A stretch of 64,000 nt of DNA from Microbacterium aurum (GTDB lineage: Bacteria; Actinomycetota; Actinomycetes; Actinomycetales; Microbacteriaceae). The stretch lies in contig NZ_JAFBCQ010000001.1 of assembly GCF_016907815.1 (NCBI RefSeq), forward strand, positions 124,001 to 188,000, given 5' to 3'. Position numbers and translations under genes: made by a program. Numbering within the stretch: position 1 is the first letter of the stretch; every line of letters starts with the position of its first letter. The notes beneath the pieces are model-generated. The model searched no databases and was not told the DNA's origin. It was given only the letters and a program-made list of their open reading frames with translations. Of the stretch, positions 25,886 to 37,010 are shown piece after piece.

Positions 25886-27241
25886 ATGGCATCCAAGCGC
25901 GCGGCGACCACGAGTGCGTATCGCTGTACCGAGTGCGGCTGGACGAGCGCCAAGTGGGTGGGTCGCTGCGGCGAGTGCCAGCAGTGGGGCACCGTCGTCG
26001 AGGCGACGGCCGCCGCGCCCGCGCACGCCGTCACACCGCTTGCCCCTGCCCGCTCGGCCCGCCCGATCACGGCGATCGACACCCGTGAGACGCCGCGCCG
26101 CACCACCGGCGTCGGCGAGTTCGACCGGGTGCTGGGCGGCGGCATCGTGCCGGGGGCCGCGATCCTGCTGTCGGGGGAGCCGGGCGTCGGCAAGTCGACC
26201 CTGCTGCTGGAGGTCGCGGCGCAGAGCGCCCGCGCCGGCCGGCGCGTCCTGTACGTCAGCGCCGAGGAGTCACTCGGACAGGTGCGGCTGCGAGCCGAGC
26301 GCACCGGCGCCCTGCACGACGAGCTCTATCTCGCCAGCGAGACCGACCTCGCCACGATCCTCGGCCACGTCGACGAGACCCGCCCCGAACTGCTCATCGT
26401 CGACTCGGTGCAGACCGTCGCCTCGAGCCTCGTCGACGGGGCTCCCGGCCACCCCAGCCAGGTGCGCGAGGTCGCCTCGACCCTCATCCGCGTCGCCAAG
26501 GAGCGGAACCTCCCCGTCATCATCGTCGGCCATGTCACGAAAGACGGCCAGGTGGCCGGTCCCCGCGTGCTGGAGCATCTCGTCGACGTCGTGTGCCACT
26601 TCGAGGGCGACCGGCAGACGGCGCTGCGGTTCGTCCGTGCGCTGAAGAACCGCTTCGGCGCGACCGATGAGGTGGGATGCTTCGAGCAGACCAGCCGCGG
26701 CATCGTCGAGGTGCCCGACCCCAGCGCGCTGTTCCTCGGTCACGGCTCCCGCGAACCGGGCACGTGCGTGACGATCGCGCTGGAAGGGCGGCGAGCCCTC
26801 CCGGTGGAGGTCCAGGCGCTCACCCTCCAGCCCGCGAGCCCCAACCCTCGGCGCATCGTCAGCGGCGTCGACGCCGCCCGCGTCGCGATGGTGCTCGCGG
26901 TGCTCGAGAAGCGCGCGAAGATCCGGGTGTCCGATCAGGACGTCTACGTCTCCACGGTGGGCGGGGTGCGCCTGGTAGAGCCCGCGGCCGACCTCGCCAT
27001 CGCCCTCGCGGTCGCGAGCGCCGTCTCGAACCGCGCGAATCCTGCCGGTCTCGTCGCGATCGGCGAACTCAGCCTCGCGGGCGAGGTGCGCGCGGTGACG
27101 CAGCACGATCAGCGCAAGGCCGAGGCGGCGCGACTGGGATACCGGAACGTCATCGACACGGCATCCCGCACCCTGAGCGGTGCGCTCCGCGACCTGCCGC
27201 GCCGGCATGCGGCCGACCCCGGGGACGAGCCAGGGTTCTGA
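25886..27241 (+). CDS. radA: DNA repair protein RadA
   Basis: This 451-residue RecA-like branch-migration helicase has the N-terminal zinc finger with C14, C17, C28 and C31 (YRCTECGWTSAKWVGRCGEC), Walker A GEPGVGKST, the RadA-specific KNRFG motif (LKNRFGATDEVG) and a C-terminal Lon-type domain (VSTVGGVRLVEPAADLAIAL). It processes recombination intermediates. It is monocistronic and ends in a short gap with a hairpin shared with the convergent gene. Confidence 0.96.
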   Translation: MASKRAATTSAYRCTECGWTSAKWVGRCGECQQWGTVVEATAAAPAHAVTPLAPARSARPITAIDTRETPRRTTGVGEFDRVLGGGIVPGAAILLSGEPGVGKSTLLLEVAAQSARAGRRVLYVSAEESLGQVRLRAERTGALHDELYLASETDLATILGHVDETRPELLIVDSVQTVASSLVDGAPGHPSQVREVASTLIRVAKERNLPVIIVGHVTKDGQVAGPRVLEHLVDVVCHFEGDRQTALRFVRALKNRFGATDEVGCFEQTSRGIVEVPDPSALFLGHGSREPGTCVTIALEGRRALPVEVQALTLQPASPNPRRIVSGVDAARVAMVLAVLEKRAKIRVSDQDVYVSTVGGVRLVEPAADLAIALAVASAVSNRANPAGLVAIGELSLAGEVRAVTQHDQRKAEAARLGYRNVIDTASRTLSGALRDLPRRHAADPGDEPGF

Positions 27242-27276
27242 GCCCCCGCCGCCCGAGGCCCCGCGTCGCCGACTCC

Positions 27277-27344
27277 GGTGGCGCCCAAATCGAGGTGGCG
27301 CAAACGACCACCTCGCGCCCCCCGAACCCACCGTTCGCGCCACC
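27277..27344. repeat. 68-bp inverted-repeat element between convergent genes
   Basis: Outer arms GGTGGCGC/GCGCCACC enclose a second hairpin CGAGGTGG/CCACCTCG (27291-27315). Likely a bidirectional terminator of radA and the convergent gene, and one of five such elements in the window. Confidence 0.5.
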
Positions 27345-27389
27345 CATTCCCACATCGTGGCGGCGGAGTAGCCGCCACGGGCGCGGCCG

Positions 27390-27803
27390 TCAGGCGTCGA
27401 GGTCGAGCGCCGCGATGAGGTCGGCGGGCGTGGCCTGCATCGGGTGAGGCCCCGCGATGTCGAAGAAGACCGTGGTGATCTCCGCCTCGTGGGCGCTGAG
27501 GAACGCACGCAGCCACGCGGGCGACTGCAGCGCGACGGCGGGCGGGAGTGCCGCCGGCTTGTGCACCGCGTCGCTGAACAGCAGCAGCGCCACGTCGCCG
27601 GTCTTCGGGTCGCGGTAGGTCCACACCTCGCCACTGTCGCGGGGGTCGTCGCGCTGCCCGGGACGCAGCAGCGGAACGACGGTGGGTCCATGCCGCAACG
27701 CGAACGCCAGCGCGGCCATGTCCTGCGTCTGCAGCGCATCGGCCAGCTGGGTGTTGCGGAACTCCAGGGGCTCCGACGACCTCGAGCGCTTCTTACCGGC
27801 CAT
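27390..27803 (-). CDS. SseB-like hypothetical protein
   Basis: This 137-residue soluble protein has the layout of the SseB N-terminal domain: an opening LADALQTQDMAALAFALRHG helix, a strand with VVPLLRP, then TGDVALLLFSDAVHKPAALP and a closing ATPADLIAALDL. Function of the family in actinobacteria is unknown. ATG 27803 has GGAG 5 nt upstream. It is convergent with radA and separated by 366 bp from the upstream gene. Confidence 0.6.
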   Translation of the reverse strand: MAGKKRSRSSEPLEFRNTQLADALQTQDMAALAFALRHGPTVVPLLRPGQRDDPRDSGEVWTYRDPKTGDVALLLFSDAVHKPAALPPAVALQSPAWLRAFLSAHEAEITTVFFDIAGPHPMQATPADLIAALDLDA

Positions 27804-28169
27804 CGCTCCAGCTTAGAACCGCACTCGGATCACCGCCGCGAGCACGGCTCCCACCGACCGCCCCAAAAGGGGGGCCCTCTCGATCCCCACATTGGGGACT
27901 GGGAGGATCGAGAGGGCCAAAGCTCACCGAGCGGAATGTCCGAAAACCGTGCCACTGGGGTTGGCGCCGGTGACCGCCGCTGGGGACGACGGGGGACTCG
28001 CATTCAGGAGCTGACTACAAGGTTACGCACGATCTTGTCGATCTGTGTCCCCTTCTCGGCGGACAAATCGTGAGAATCCTCTCAGAAGCGGGTATATTTC
28101 CGCTTCCACCTTCGGCGACCAGCCGCACGCACCCGGCGAGCGCGCCGCGGCTGACGTCCGAATGGACAC
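27804..28169. other. 366-bp gap with one long hairpin, no gene seen
   Basis: The left part holds the 14-bp perfect stem described at 27873-27918. The rest (27920-28169) has no open frame with a ribosome binding site on either strand and no tRNA-like fold. A TCCTCTCAGAAGCGG segment near 28075 has no clear meaning. A small RNA cannot be excluded. Confidence 0.5.
27873..27918. terminator. long 14-bp stem hairpin
   Basis: GGCCCTCTCGATCC pairs perfectly with GGATCGAGAGGGCC around an 18-nt loop. On the minus strand it is followed by CCCCTTTTGGGG, so it may terminate the gene at 28170-28844. Confidence 0.55.
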
Positions 28170-28844
28170 TCAGCGCAACTGGAACACCTTCGTGTCGGCC
28201 GCTTCGATGCCCCCGATCGACACCGAGAGGTGGAAGTATCCCGCGGGCGCCTGCGGCCGCGCGCTCGCGCACGTGTCCACCGACGAGCGCGTCCGATCCC
28301 ACGTCAGCGGCGTCACGCTCGACACCGTCTGTCCGGGGGCGAGCTGCACGACCTGGTCGCTCGACTCGCTCTGGCAGTCCGTGGAACTCCACCACGTGTC
28401 GCTGCCGCTCGTGATGACGAACGACTGCTTCGCGGTGCCGACGTTGATCAGGCACGGCACGGCAGCCTCGTTGGACAGCGTGATCGACAGCTGCGGCAGC
28501 TCGCCCGAGCCGTAGGCGTCCTTGTCGGTGACGGCCTGCACCGAGATGTCCGCCGTCGAGCACGCGGCGATAACCGGCTCGGTCTCCTCGGACGGATCCG
28601 GCGCGGGTGAGGTCTCGACGGGCGTGGTCGACTGCGGGGTGGCCGCGGCATCCGTCGTCGCCGGCGCTGCCGAGGTCGCCAACGTGGCGCCGGGGGTGCC
28701 GGATGCCGCGGGCACCGCCGTCCCGTTCCAGGGCTGCCAGACCGCCAGCACGACGGCCGCGACGACAGCCAGCATGATCAGCAGCGCCACCAGCCGCCGG
28801 CGCCGGTACACGGCGGGCGAGGAGCGGCGCTTCGGGGTGCTCAC
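28170..28844 (-). CDS. membrane-anchored secreted protein of unknown function
   Basis: This 224-residue protein has a basic N-terminus, one hydrophobic helix (about 17-38, LVALLIMLAVVAAVVLAVW), a Ser/Thr/Pro/Ala-rich linker (45-90) and an extracellular domain with three cysteines (about C94, C134, C157, plus C191) of beta-sandwich character (LPQLSITLSNEAAVPCLINVG). The type II membrane topology plus a flexible linker suggests a cell-surface domain. It resembles DUF4232-like proteins in motif order only. GTG start with GGAGGG just upstream. Function is not known. Confidence 0.6.
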   Translation of the reverse strand: MSTPKRRSSPAVYRRRRLVALLIMLAVVAAVVLAVWQPWNGTAVPAASGTPGATLATSAAPATTDAAATPQSTTPVETSPAPDPSEETEPVIAACSTADISVQAVTDKDAYGSGELPQLSITLSNEAAVPCLINVGTAKQSFVITSGSDTWWSSTDCQSESSDQVVQLAPGQTVSSVTPLTWDRTRSSVDTCASARPQAPAGYFHLSVSIGGIEAADTKVFQLR

Positions 28845-28900
28845 CCCTCCAGGCTAGGCCGCGGCGCCGCCGGCACTCCCGTGGCACGCGGACCGGGGCG

Positions 28901-29398
28901 CTACAGGTGCTTGAGCATGCGTGTATTGCCGAGGGTGTTGGGCTTCACGTGCGCGAGGTCGAGGAACTCCGCGACGCCCTCGTCGGGGCTGCGCAGCAGC
29001 TGCGAGTACACGTCGGGTTCGACGATCTGCTCGCCGATGGGGGAGAACCCGCGCCGGGCGAAGAAGTCGACCTCGAAGGTCAGGCAGAACAGGCGCGTGA
29101 GGCCGAGCTCGCGCGCCCGGGCCTCGAGGCTCGCGACGATCGCGCCCCCCACGCCGTGGTGCAGCCAGCCGTCGGCGACGATGAGGGTGCGGATCTCGCC
29201 GAGGTCCTCCCACATGACGTGGAGGGCACCGCATCCGATCAGCTCGCCGTCGCTCTCGGCGACCACGAACTCCTGCACCGCTTCGAAGAGCGTCACGACC
29301 TCTTTGCCCAGCAGCACGCGCCGCTGCACCCACGGGTCGAGCAGGGCGAGGATGCCGCGCACGTCCGAGGTCCGCGCAGCGCGCACGTTGTAGGTCAC
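28901..29398 (-). CDS. GNAT amino-acid N-acetyltransferase (N-acetylglutamate synthase-like)
   Basis: This 165-residue GCN5-type acetyltransferase has the acetyl-CoA loop region GVGGAIVASLEARARELG (motif A) and FFARRGFSPI near the C-terminus. The N-terminal VRAARTSDVRGILALLDPW and the YSQLLRSPDEGVAEFLDL tail resemble short ArgA-type N-acetylglutamate synthases of actinobacteria. It would use acetyl-CoA and an amino acid, probably glutamate, in arginine biosynthesis. GTG 29398 is chosen from the domain start; the frame stays open upstream only as an antisense artefact of the next gene. It is divergent from the ATP-grasp gene with 48 bp between them. Confidence 0.72.
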   Translation of the reverse strand: MTYNVRAARTSDVRGILALLDPWVQRRVLLGKEVVTLFEAVQEFVVAESDGELIGCGALHVMWEDLGEIRTLIVADGWLHHGVGGAIVASLEARARELGLTRLFCLTFEVDFFARRGFSPIGEQIVEPDVYSQLLRSPDEGVAEFLDLAHVKPNTLGNTRMLKHL

Positions 29399-29446
29399 CG
29401 ACCCACTGTATTGCCCCCTACGCTGGACCCGGGAGGGGACGCCAGC

Positions 29447-31987
29447 GTGAGTGTGTTGCGTGACTACGCCGCGACGATGTCGCAGCCGACGCTGCCGTTC
29501 GCCGCCGCCGGCGACGTGTCCCGGTTCGATGAGTTCGTGGATGCCGACGGCGCGCTGCGTCCGGGCTGGAAGGCCCTCGCCGCGCACGCGCTGTCGTTGA
29601 CGTCCGACGACCTGCACCGCGTGGACGGCGAGATCGCGCGCTTCCTCGCCGACGACGGCGTCTCGTACGTGCGCGGCGAGTCGGGGGCACAGCCCTGGCA
29701 GCTCGATCCCGTGCCGTTCGTGCTCGATCCGGCAGCCTGGGCGCCGCTGGAGGTCGGTCTCGCGCAGCGCGCCGAGCTGCTGAACGCCCTCCTCGTCGAC
29801 CTGTACGGCCCGCAGTCGCTGCTGAGCGAGGGCATCGTGCCGGCGGCCGTCGTGTTCGGCCATTCCGGTTTCACCCGCCCGCTCGCGCGCGCGAGCGCGG
29901 TCGATCCGCACCCGCTGCTGTTGTCGGCGGCCGACCTCGGCCGCGACGCCGGGGGCGACTGGCACGTGCTGGCCGACCGGGTGCAGGCGCCGTCGGGTCT
30001 CGGCTTCGCGGCGGAGAACCGGCGGGTGATCTCGCAGGTGCTGCCTGACCTGTTCCAGGAGGGAGACCTCCACCGCATCGACCCGTACTTCTCGGCGCTG
30101 CGGGCGGCGCTGCTCTCCTCGGTCGACGAGGCGATCGACGACCCCCGGGTGGTCATCCTCACGCCCGGCACCCTCAGCGAAACGGCGTTCGACCAGGCGT
30201 TCCTCGCCAACGCGCTCGGCTTTCCGCTCGTGCAGGGCAGCGACCTCGTCGTCCGCGACGGGTACGTGTGGATGAAGCCGGCCGGCTGGCCCCGCACCCG
30301 GCCCGCCGACCGCATCGACGTCATCATCCGACGCGTGGATGCCGCGTGGTGCGACCCCCTGGAGCTGCGCGGCGATTCGCGGCTCGGCGTCGCGGGCCTC
30401 GTCGAGGCCGTCCGCCGGGGGAACGTGCGTCTCGTGAACGGGCTCGGCGCCGGTGTGCTCGAGAACCCGGGGCTCCTCCCCTACCTGCCGGCCGCGTGCG
30501 AGCGGCTGCTCGGCGAACAGCTGCGCATCCCCTCGGTGCCGACTCTGTGGTGCGGGGAGCCCGAAGCGCTCCGCGAGGTGCAGGCGCGGCTGCGCGCCGG
30601 CGACGACACGCTGCTGGTGCGCACGATCGATGAGCCGCGCAAGGCGTTCGCCGACCTCGACCGGGGTGAGCTCACCGCTCGCATCGAGGCGGCCCCGCAC
30701 CGGTTCGTCGGCCAGACGCAGCTGCCCCTGTCGCAGACTCCGGTGTGGAACGGCGCGGCGGGCGGAACCGGCGTGGGCGCCCGCGCGGCGGCCATGCCGC
30801 TCACCCTGCGGGGGTTCACACTGCGCTACGGCTCGGCCTACCGGCCGCTCGTCGGCGGGCTCGCGACGGTGCGCGAATCGACCGACGCCCTGCCGCGCAC
30901 GAAGGACGTGTGGGTGCTGAAGGCGGCATCCGACGACGCCGATCAGAACCTCAGCGAGATCGCGCCGCTGCCCGCGGCGCGCAGCATCCCCCCGCTCTCC
31001 CCGCGCGCCCACGCCGACATGTTCTGGACCGGGCGCTACGCCGAGCGCACCGAAGACCTGCTGCGCCTGCTGCTGACGGCGCAGGCCGAGCTCGACCAGC
31101 CCGGCGCGTACGGCCCCGCCGGCGCCGTGGCGGCAAGCCCCCGCGTGCTCCTCGATGTGCTGGGGCGCCTGGCGGGCATGCGCTCGCTCGATCCCGAAGC
31201 GGAGTTCCGCTCGCTGCTGCTGGACGCCAGTCGTCCCGGATCGGCGGCGCACTCCATCGCGCGCCTGCGCGACGCGATGGAGGGGGTGCGCGACCAGCTG
31301 TCCGGCGACACGTGGCGGGTGTTCGCCACGATCGACCGCGCCCTGCGGGCGCTGCGCACCTCCGCACACCCGCACCGCACGTCCGAGTCGGCCGGCCGCA
31401 TGCTCGCGGCCATGCTGTCGCTGTACGGCGTGACGGCGAACATGATCCGCGATTCCGGCTGGCACATGATCGAGGCGGGGCGCTTCCTCGAGCGCGGACT
31501 CCAGCTGTGCGTGCTGCTGTCGACAGGTCTGGCTCAGCGGCAGGATGCCCGGGCCACCCGCAGTGTGCTGGAGGGGCTGCTGGTGGCATCGGAGAGCGTC
31601 GTCACGCATCGGCGCCGGTACCGGGGCTCGGTGCGCGCCGCCGACGTGCTCGACCTGCTGCTGGTGGACCCCAGCAACCCGCGTTCGCTGGCGTTCGCGC
31701 TGGCGGCGCTGCGCGATCACCTGGCGGCCATGCCCGCCTCGACCGGGTCCACGCGCGCCGAGCGGCTGCTCGACCACCTCGAGACCGAGCTGGCGGCGGC
31801 CGACATCGGCGCCCTGGGGGCGGTCTCCGACGGCCGACGCGACGCGCTCGTGGAGTTCCTGGGCGGGGTGACCGCACAACTCGAACAGCTGTCGGTCGCG
31901 GTCACGCACCTGCACTTCGAGAGCGGGCCGCCCGCCGTCCCGATGTCGGAGCTGTCGCTCATCGAGCTGATGGAGAGCCGGGCATGA
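29447..31987 (+). CDS. circularly permuted ATP-grasp ligase fused to an alpha-E domain
   Basis: This 846-residue protein joins a circularly permuted type 2 ATP-grasp domain (about 60-480: WAPLEVGLAQRAELLNALLV, NGLGAGVLENPGLLPYLP, ADLDRGELTARIEA) to an alpha-E domain (about 515-840: RAHADMFWTGRYAERTEDLL, GVTANMIRDSGWHMIEAGRF). In family knowledge these two modules, with a transglutaminase, form an operon predicted to make or attach a small peptide or amino acid by ATP-dependent ligation. The next gene is that transglutaminase, overlapping by ATGA. GTG 29447 has GGGAGGGG 8 nt upstream. The substrate of any such system is unknown. Confidence 0.85.
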   Translation: MSVLRDYAATMSQPTLPFAAAGDVSRFDEFVDADGALRPGWKALAAHALSLTSDDLHRVDGEIARFLADDGVSYVRGESGAQPWQLDPVPFVLDPAAWAPLEVGLAQRAELLNALLVDLYGPQSLLSEGIVPAAVVFGHSGFTRPLARASAVDPHPLLLSAADLGRDAGGDWHVLADRVQAPSGLGFAAENRRVISQVLPDLFQEGDLHRIDPYFSALRAALLSSVDEAIDDPRVVILTPGTLSETAFDQAFLANALGFPLVQGSDLVVRDGYVWMKPAGWPRTRPADRIDVIIRRVDAAWCDPLELRGDSRLGVAGLVEAVRRGNVRLVNGLGAGVLENPGLLPYLPAACERLLGEQLRIPSVPTLWCGEPEALREVQARLRAGDDTLLVRTIDEPRKAFADLDRGELTARIEAAPHRFVGQTQLPLSQTPVWNGAAGGTGVGARAAAMPLTLRGFTLRYGSAYRPLVGGLATVRESTDALPRTKDVWVLKAASDDADQNLSEIAPLPAARSIPPLSPRAHADMFWTGRYAERTEDLLRLLLTAQAELDQPGAYGPAGAVAASPRVLLDVLGRLAGMRSLDPEAEFRSLLLDASRPGSAAHSIARLRDAMEGVRDQLSGDTWRVFATIDRALRALRTSAHPHRTSESAGRMLAAMLSLYGVTANMIRDSGWHMIEAGRFLERGLQLCVLLSTGLAQRQDARATRSVLEGLLVASESVVTHRRRYRGSVRAADVLDLLLVDPSNPRSLAFALAALRDHLAAMPASTGSTRAERLLDHLETELAAADIGALGAVSDGRRDALVEFLGGVTAQLEQLSVAVTHLHFESGPPAVPMSELSLIELMESRA

Positions 31988-32871
31988 GGTCGTACCGCGT
32001 GTGGCACCGCACGGCCTACACCTACAGCAAGCCGGTGCAGGACAGCGTCGGTCAGTTCCACCTGGTCGCCCGCGATCTGCCATGGCAGCGCGTGTCGGCA
32101 TCCGCCGTCGAGCTCGACCCCGTTCCCGGCGACATCGCGCCGGACGTCGACGCGTTCGGCAACGCCGCGACGTTCTTCCACCTGACAGACCCGCACGACG
32201 CACTGACGATCACGGCGACGAGCGAGGTCACGGTCGAGGACCCGGCCTACGACCCCGACGCGCTGGCACGTCCGTGGGAGGACGCCCGGCCGATCCTGCA
32301 CCCCGAGACGCCGGGGGCGTGGCGGGCGGTCGAGTACGCGCTGGAGTCGCCCCGCGTGCGGCACGTGCCGGCGGCGGCGGAGTACGGCGCCGTCTCGCTC
32401 ACCCCGGGCCGGCCGATCGGCGAGGCGGCGACCGACCTCATGCAGCGGATCTTCCGCGACTTCCACTACGACAAGACCGCCACGACCGTGACGAGCTCGG
32501 TCGCCGACGCCATGGCCGCCCGCGCCGGGGTCTGCCAGGACTTCGCCCATGTGGCCCTCGCGTGCCTGCGGTCGCACGGGATCGCTGCCCGCTACGTCTC
32601 GGGCTACCTCGCGACGCAGCCGCCGCCGGGCAAGGAGCGCGTCTTCGGTGCGGACGCCTCCCACGCGTGGCTCGCGGTGTGGCTGCCCGGCACCGACCAG
32701 TGGCTCGCGATCGACCCCACCAACGACCAGTGGGCCGACGACCGCTACGTCACGGTGGCGTGGGGCCGTGACTACGGCGACGTGTCGCCGGTCAAGGGGA
32801 TCATCTTCACGAAGGCGAAACGCTCGACGCTGCGGGTCTCCGTCGACGTCGCGCCGCGCCACGACGCGTGA
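31984..32871 (+). CDS. transglutaminase-like peptidase/ligase
   Basis: This 295-residue protein has an N-terminal beta-sandwich (VWHRTAYTYSKPVQDSVGQF) and a transglutaminase-like core with the full Cys-His-Asp triad: C184 (RAGVCQDFAHVAL), H227 (DASHAWLAVWLPG) and D244 (LAIDPTNDQ). It is cytoplasmic because no signal is present. It overlaps the ATP-grasp/alpha-E gene and is the standard partner in that system, where it is thought to cut or transfer peptide bonds. No further partner gene such as a short target peptide is visible downstream before the amidase. Confidence 0.87.
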   Translation: MRSYRVWHRTAYTYSKPVQDSVGQFHLVARDLPWQRVSASAVELDPVPGDIAPDVDAFGNAATFFHLTDPHDALTITATSEVTVEDPAYDPDALARPWEDARPILHPETPGAWRAVEYALESPRVRHVPAAAEYGAVSLTPGRPIGEAATDLMQRIFRDFHYDKTATTVTSSVADAMAARAGVCQDFAHVALACLRSHGIAARYVSGYLATQPPPGKERVFGADASHAWLAVWLPGTDQWLAIDPTNDQWADDRYVTVAWGRDYGDVSPVKGIIFTKAKRSTLRVSVDVAPRHDA

Positions 32872-32946
32872 GCCGGCCGCGGCGGTCTTTCGGGTGTCGG
32901 GGCCGGCGTCAGGCTGCTTCCCAGCGGTCTTGCTAGTCTCGGGGCC

Positions 32947-33921
32947 GTGCCCACCGCGCCGATCACCCGAGCCGCGCGCCGCCGCAGGATGATGCGACGG
33001 CGCCGCAGGATGATGCGACGGCGCCGCAGCGCGGCTGTGCTGATCTCGGTGATCATCATCGCGGCACTGACGGTCGGCGTCTTCGGCTTCGTCCGCTCGC
33101 TCGGCGAGCGGCCGCATCCGACCACGTCCAGCGCCCCCGAGGCGGGCGCCGCGCTGTCGGCTCCGCAGCCCACCCCGGCGGCCGACGGCCCGAGCTTCGA
33201 CACCGGCGCCGCGGCCGACCAGGCGCTCGCCGTGCTCGGCGAGTACAGCGACGCCGCCCGGTCCGTCGAGGACGCGCTCTACCAGGCCACGGTCACACTG
33301 CGCGGGGCGACGACCGCCGCCGAGGCCGACGCGGCCATGGCCGCGACCCAGCAGGCCGTCGAGGCGGTGAAGGCGGATGCCGAGGCGTACCGGGCCGGGC
33401 TGATCGCGGCATCCGCGGGCACCAACACGCAGCCGACCGGCGGCGATGTCGCCGCCCAGATGGCCTACCTGCACCAGTACGTCTTCGACTACAACAGCGC
33501 CGAGTGGGGCGACTACAACCCGTATGGCGGCGACTGCACGAACTTCGCAAGCCAGGGGCTCATCGCACGCGGCTGGCACACCGACGGCACGTGGTACTCC
33601 GACGGCGCGATGTGGACGGCCTCCAAGCCCTGGATCGCCACGGCTCCCATGGCCGCCTACTTCGACAAGCTCGGCTTCACGTACGCGACCGAGGCTGACC
33701 TCGACCGCGTGCGCGTCGGCGACGTCGGCGTGTTCAGCTGGGGTGAGACGCAGGCGGGCCTGGATCACACGATGACGGTGTCGAAGGTCGAGTACGTCCC
33801 CGACGGGCCGCCGAAGGTGTACTTCATCAGCCACAACTACGACGGCGAGTACCGGGAGCTGACCAACGCGCTGTACGTCGAGCACCAGAACTCGACCGTG
33901 CGGATCTACCAGATCCCCTGA
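32947..33921 (+). CDS. secreted or membrane-anchored amidase-domain protein (Amidase_6 type)
   Basis: This 324-residue protein has an Arg-rich N-terminus, one hydrophobic helix (28-50) and a C-terminal catalytic domain with YNPYGGDCTNFASQGLIARG (C197) and LDHTMTVSK (H274), the Cys-His pair of the Amidase_6 family, related to CHAP-type cell-wall amidases. Residues 80-160 form an Ala-rich linker. Likely surface-located, acting on peptidoglycan or a peptide amide. The N-terminus contains a 21-bp duplication that doubles MMRRRR. GTG 32947 is the chosen start; no strong ribosome binding site is visible, so the true start may lie further in. Confidence 0.72.
   Translation: MPTAPITRAARRRRMMRRRRRMMRRRRSAAVLISVIIIAALTVGVFGFVRSLGERPHPTTSSAPEAGAALSAPQPTPAADGPSFDTGAAADQALAVLGEYSDAARSVEDALYQATVTLRGATTAAEADAAMAATQQAVEAVKADAEAYRAGLIAASAGTNTQPTGGDVAAQMAYLHQYVFDYNSAEWGDYNPYGGDCTNFASQGLIARGWHTDGTWYSDGAMWTASKPWIATAPMAAYFDKLGFTYATEADLDRVRVGDVGVFSWGETQAGLDHTMTVSKVEYVPDGPPKVYFISHNYDGEYRELTNALYVEHQNSTVRIYQIP
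32982..33023 (+). repeat. 21-bp tandem duplication inside the amidase gene
   Basis: CGCCGCAGGATGATGCGACGG occurs twice in a row and keeps the frame, adding RRRMMRR to the N-terminus. The unit is one base over the display limit only if its start is extended. Confidence 0.8.
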
Positions 33922-33944
33922 CTGCCGCCGGGCGTTCGGCGTTC

Positions 33945-34012
33945 TGAAAGCAGGCTCAATCGGCCTTCTCGGGCCCGAGCGGGCCCGGACCGCGCGATCC
34001 AGCCTGCTTTCA
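33945..34012. repeat. 68-bp inverted-repeat element A, convergent gap
   Basis: Perfect 12-bp arms TGAAAGCAGGCT/AGCCTGCTTTCA enclose about 44 bp with GC-rich internal stems. Related in arm sequence and in length to the element at 36854. Confidence 0.75.
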
Positions 34013-34070
34013 CAACAAGAATCGGCCGACACCCGGCGTTGGCATCCGGCCGCACGACGGCCAGCAGGAC

Positions 34071-34118
34071 GCCCAGCCGGGCGCCCAGCCGGGCAGCCAG
34101 CCGGGCGCCCAGCCGGGC
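34071..34118 (+). repeat. four 12-bp tandem repeats
   Basis: GCCCAGCCGGGC occurs four times, the third copy having AG for GC at its start. It lies between element A and the clpC terminator in a non-coding gap. Confidence 0.8.
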
Positions 34119-34126
34119 AGACGACC

Positions 34127-34155
34127 GAAGGGCGGATGCCGCAGCATCCGCCCTT
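34127..34155 (-). terminator. terminator of clpC
   Basis: Stem GAAGGGCGGATGC/GCATCCGCCCTTC with a 3-nt loop, 22 bp after the clpC stop. It is nearly the same hairpin as at 54616-54645. Confidence 0.7.
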
Positions 34156-34176
34156 CCGTGTGGTCCGCCGACCGGG

Positions 34177-36702
<2,526 letters not shown>

Positions 36703-36853
36703 CGTCAACTCCTCACGGCGCCGAGTCTTCTGGCGCCTACGTAGAGGCTAACGAGCCGCGGATGCCGGTATGCCCGTGTTCGCCGTCGGCGTGATGGATG
36801 GGGTGGCGTCGGCGCGCAGCGCCCCTCCCCGCCGCGGACACCGTCATTCCTCG

Positions 36854-36925
36854 TCCGAAAGCAGGCTGGATCGATACGTTCGCGCTCCAACGGACCCGAA
36901 ACGGGCGATCGAGCCTGCTTTCGGA
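36854..36925. repeat. 72-bp inverted-repeat element B, divergent gap
   Basis: Perfect 14-bp arms TCCGAAAGCAGGCT/AGCCTGCTTTCGGA. The core GAAAGCAGGCT is the same as in element A (33945), and inner parts share GGATC and GATC blocks. The two elements frame clpC. Confidence 0.75.
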
Positions 36926-36966
36926 ACGCGCGCCGGCGCCAACGTTGACAACCAGCCGGCGGAATA

Positions 36967-37000
36967 CATATCGTTTGTCGATAACAACGATTCTCGATAT
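36967..37000. promoter_or_regulatory. candidate operator of the DUF2975/Xre pair
   Basis: The stretch begins ACATATCGTTTGTCGATAAC and ends TTCTCGATATG. CATATCG and CGATATG are perfect outer arms, with TCGATA inside. It lies within 45 bp of the DUF2975 start and overlaps its likely core promoter and ribosome binding site region. Confidence 0.45.
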
Positions 37001-37010
37001 GGAGGATGTC

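Noticed and set aside
28901..32203. An 1100-codon open frame on the minus strand opposite the ATP-grasp gene
   Set aside because: Only its last 165 codons encode a recognisable protein (GNAT). The rest is an antisense artefact of high GC; the opposite strand encodes conserved ATP-grasp and alpha-E domains.
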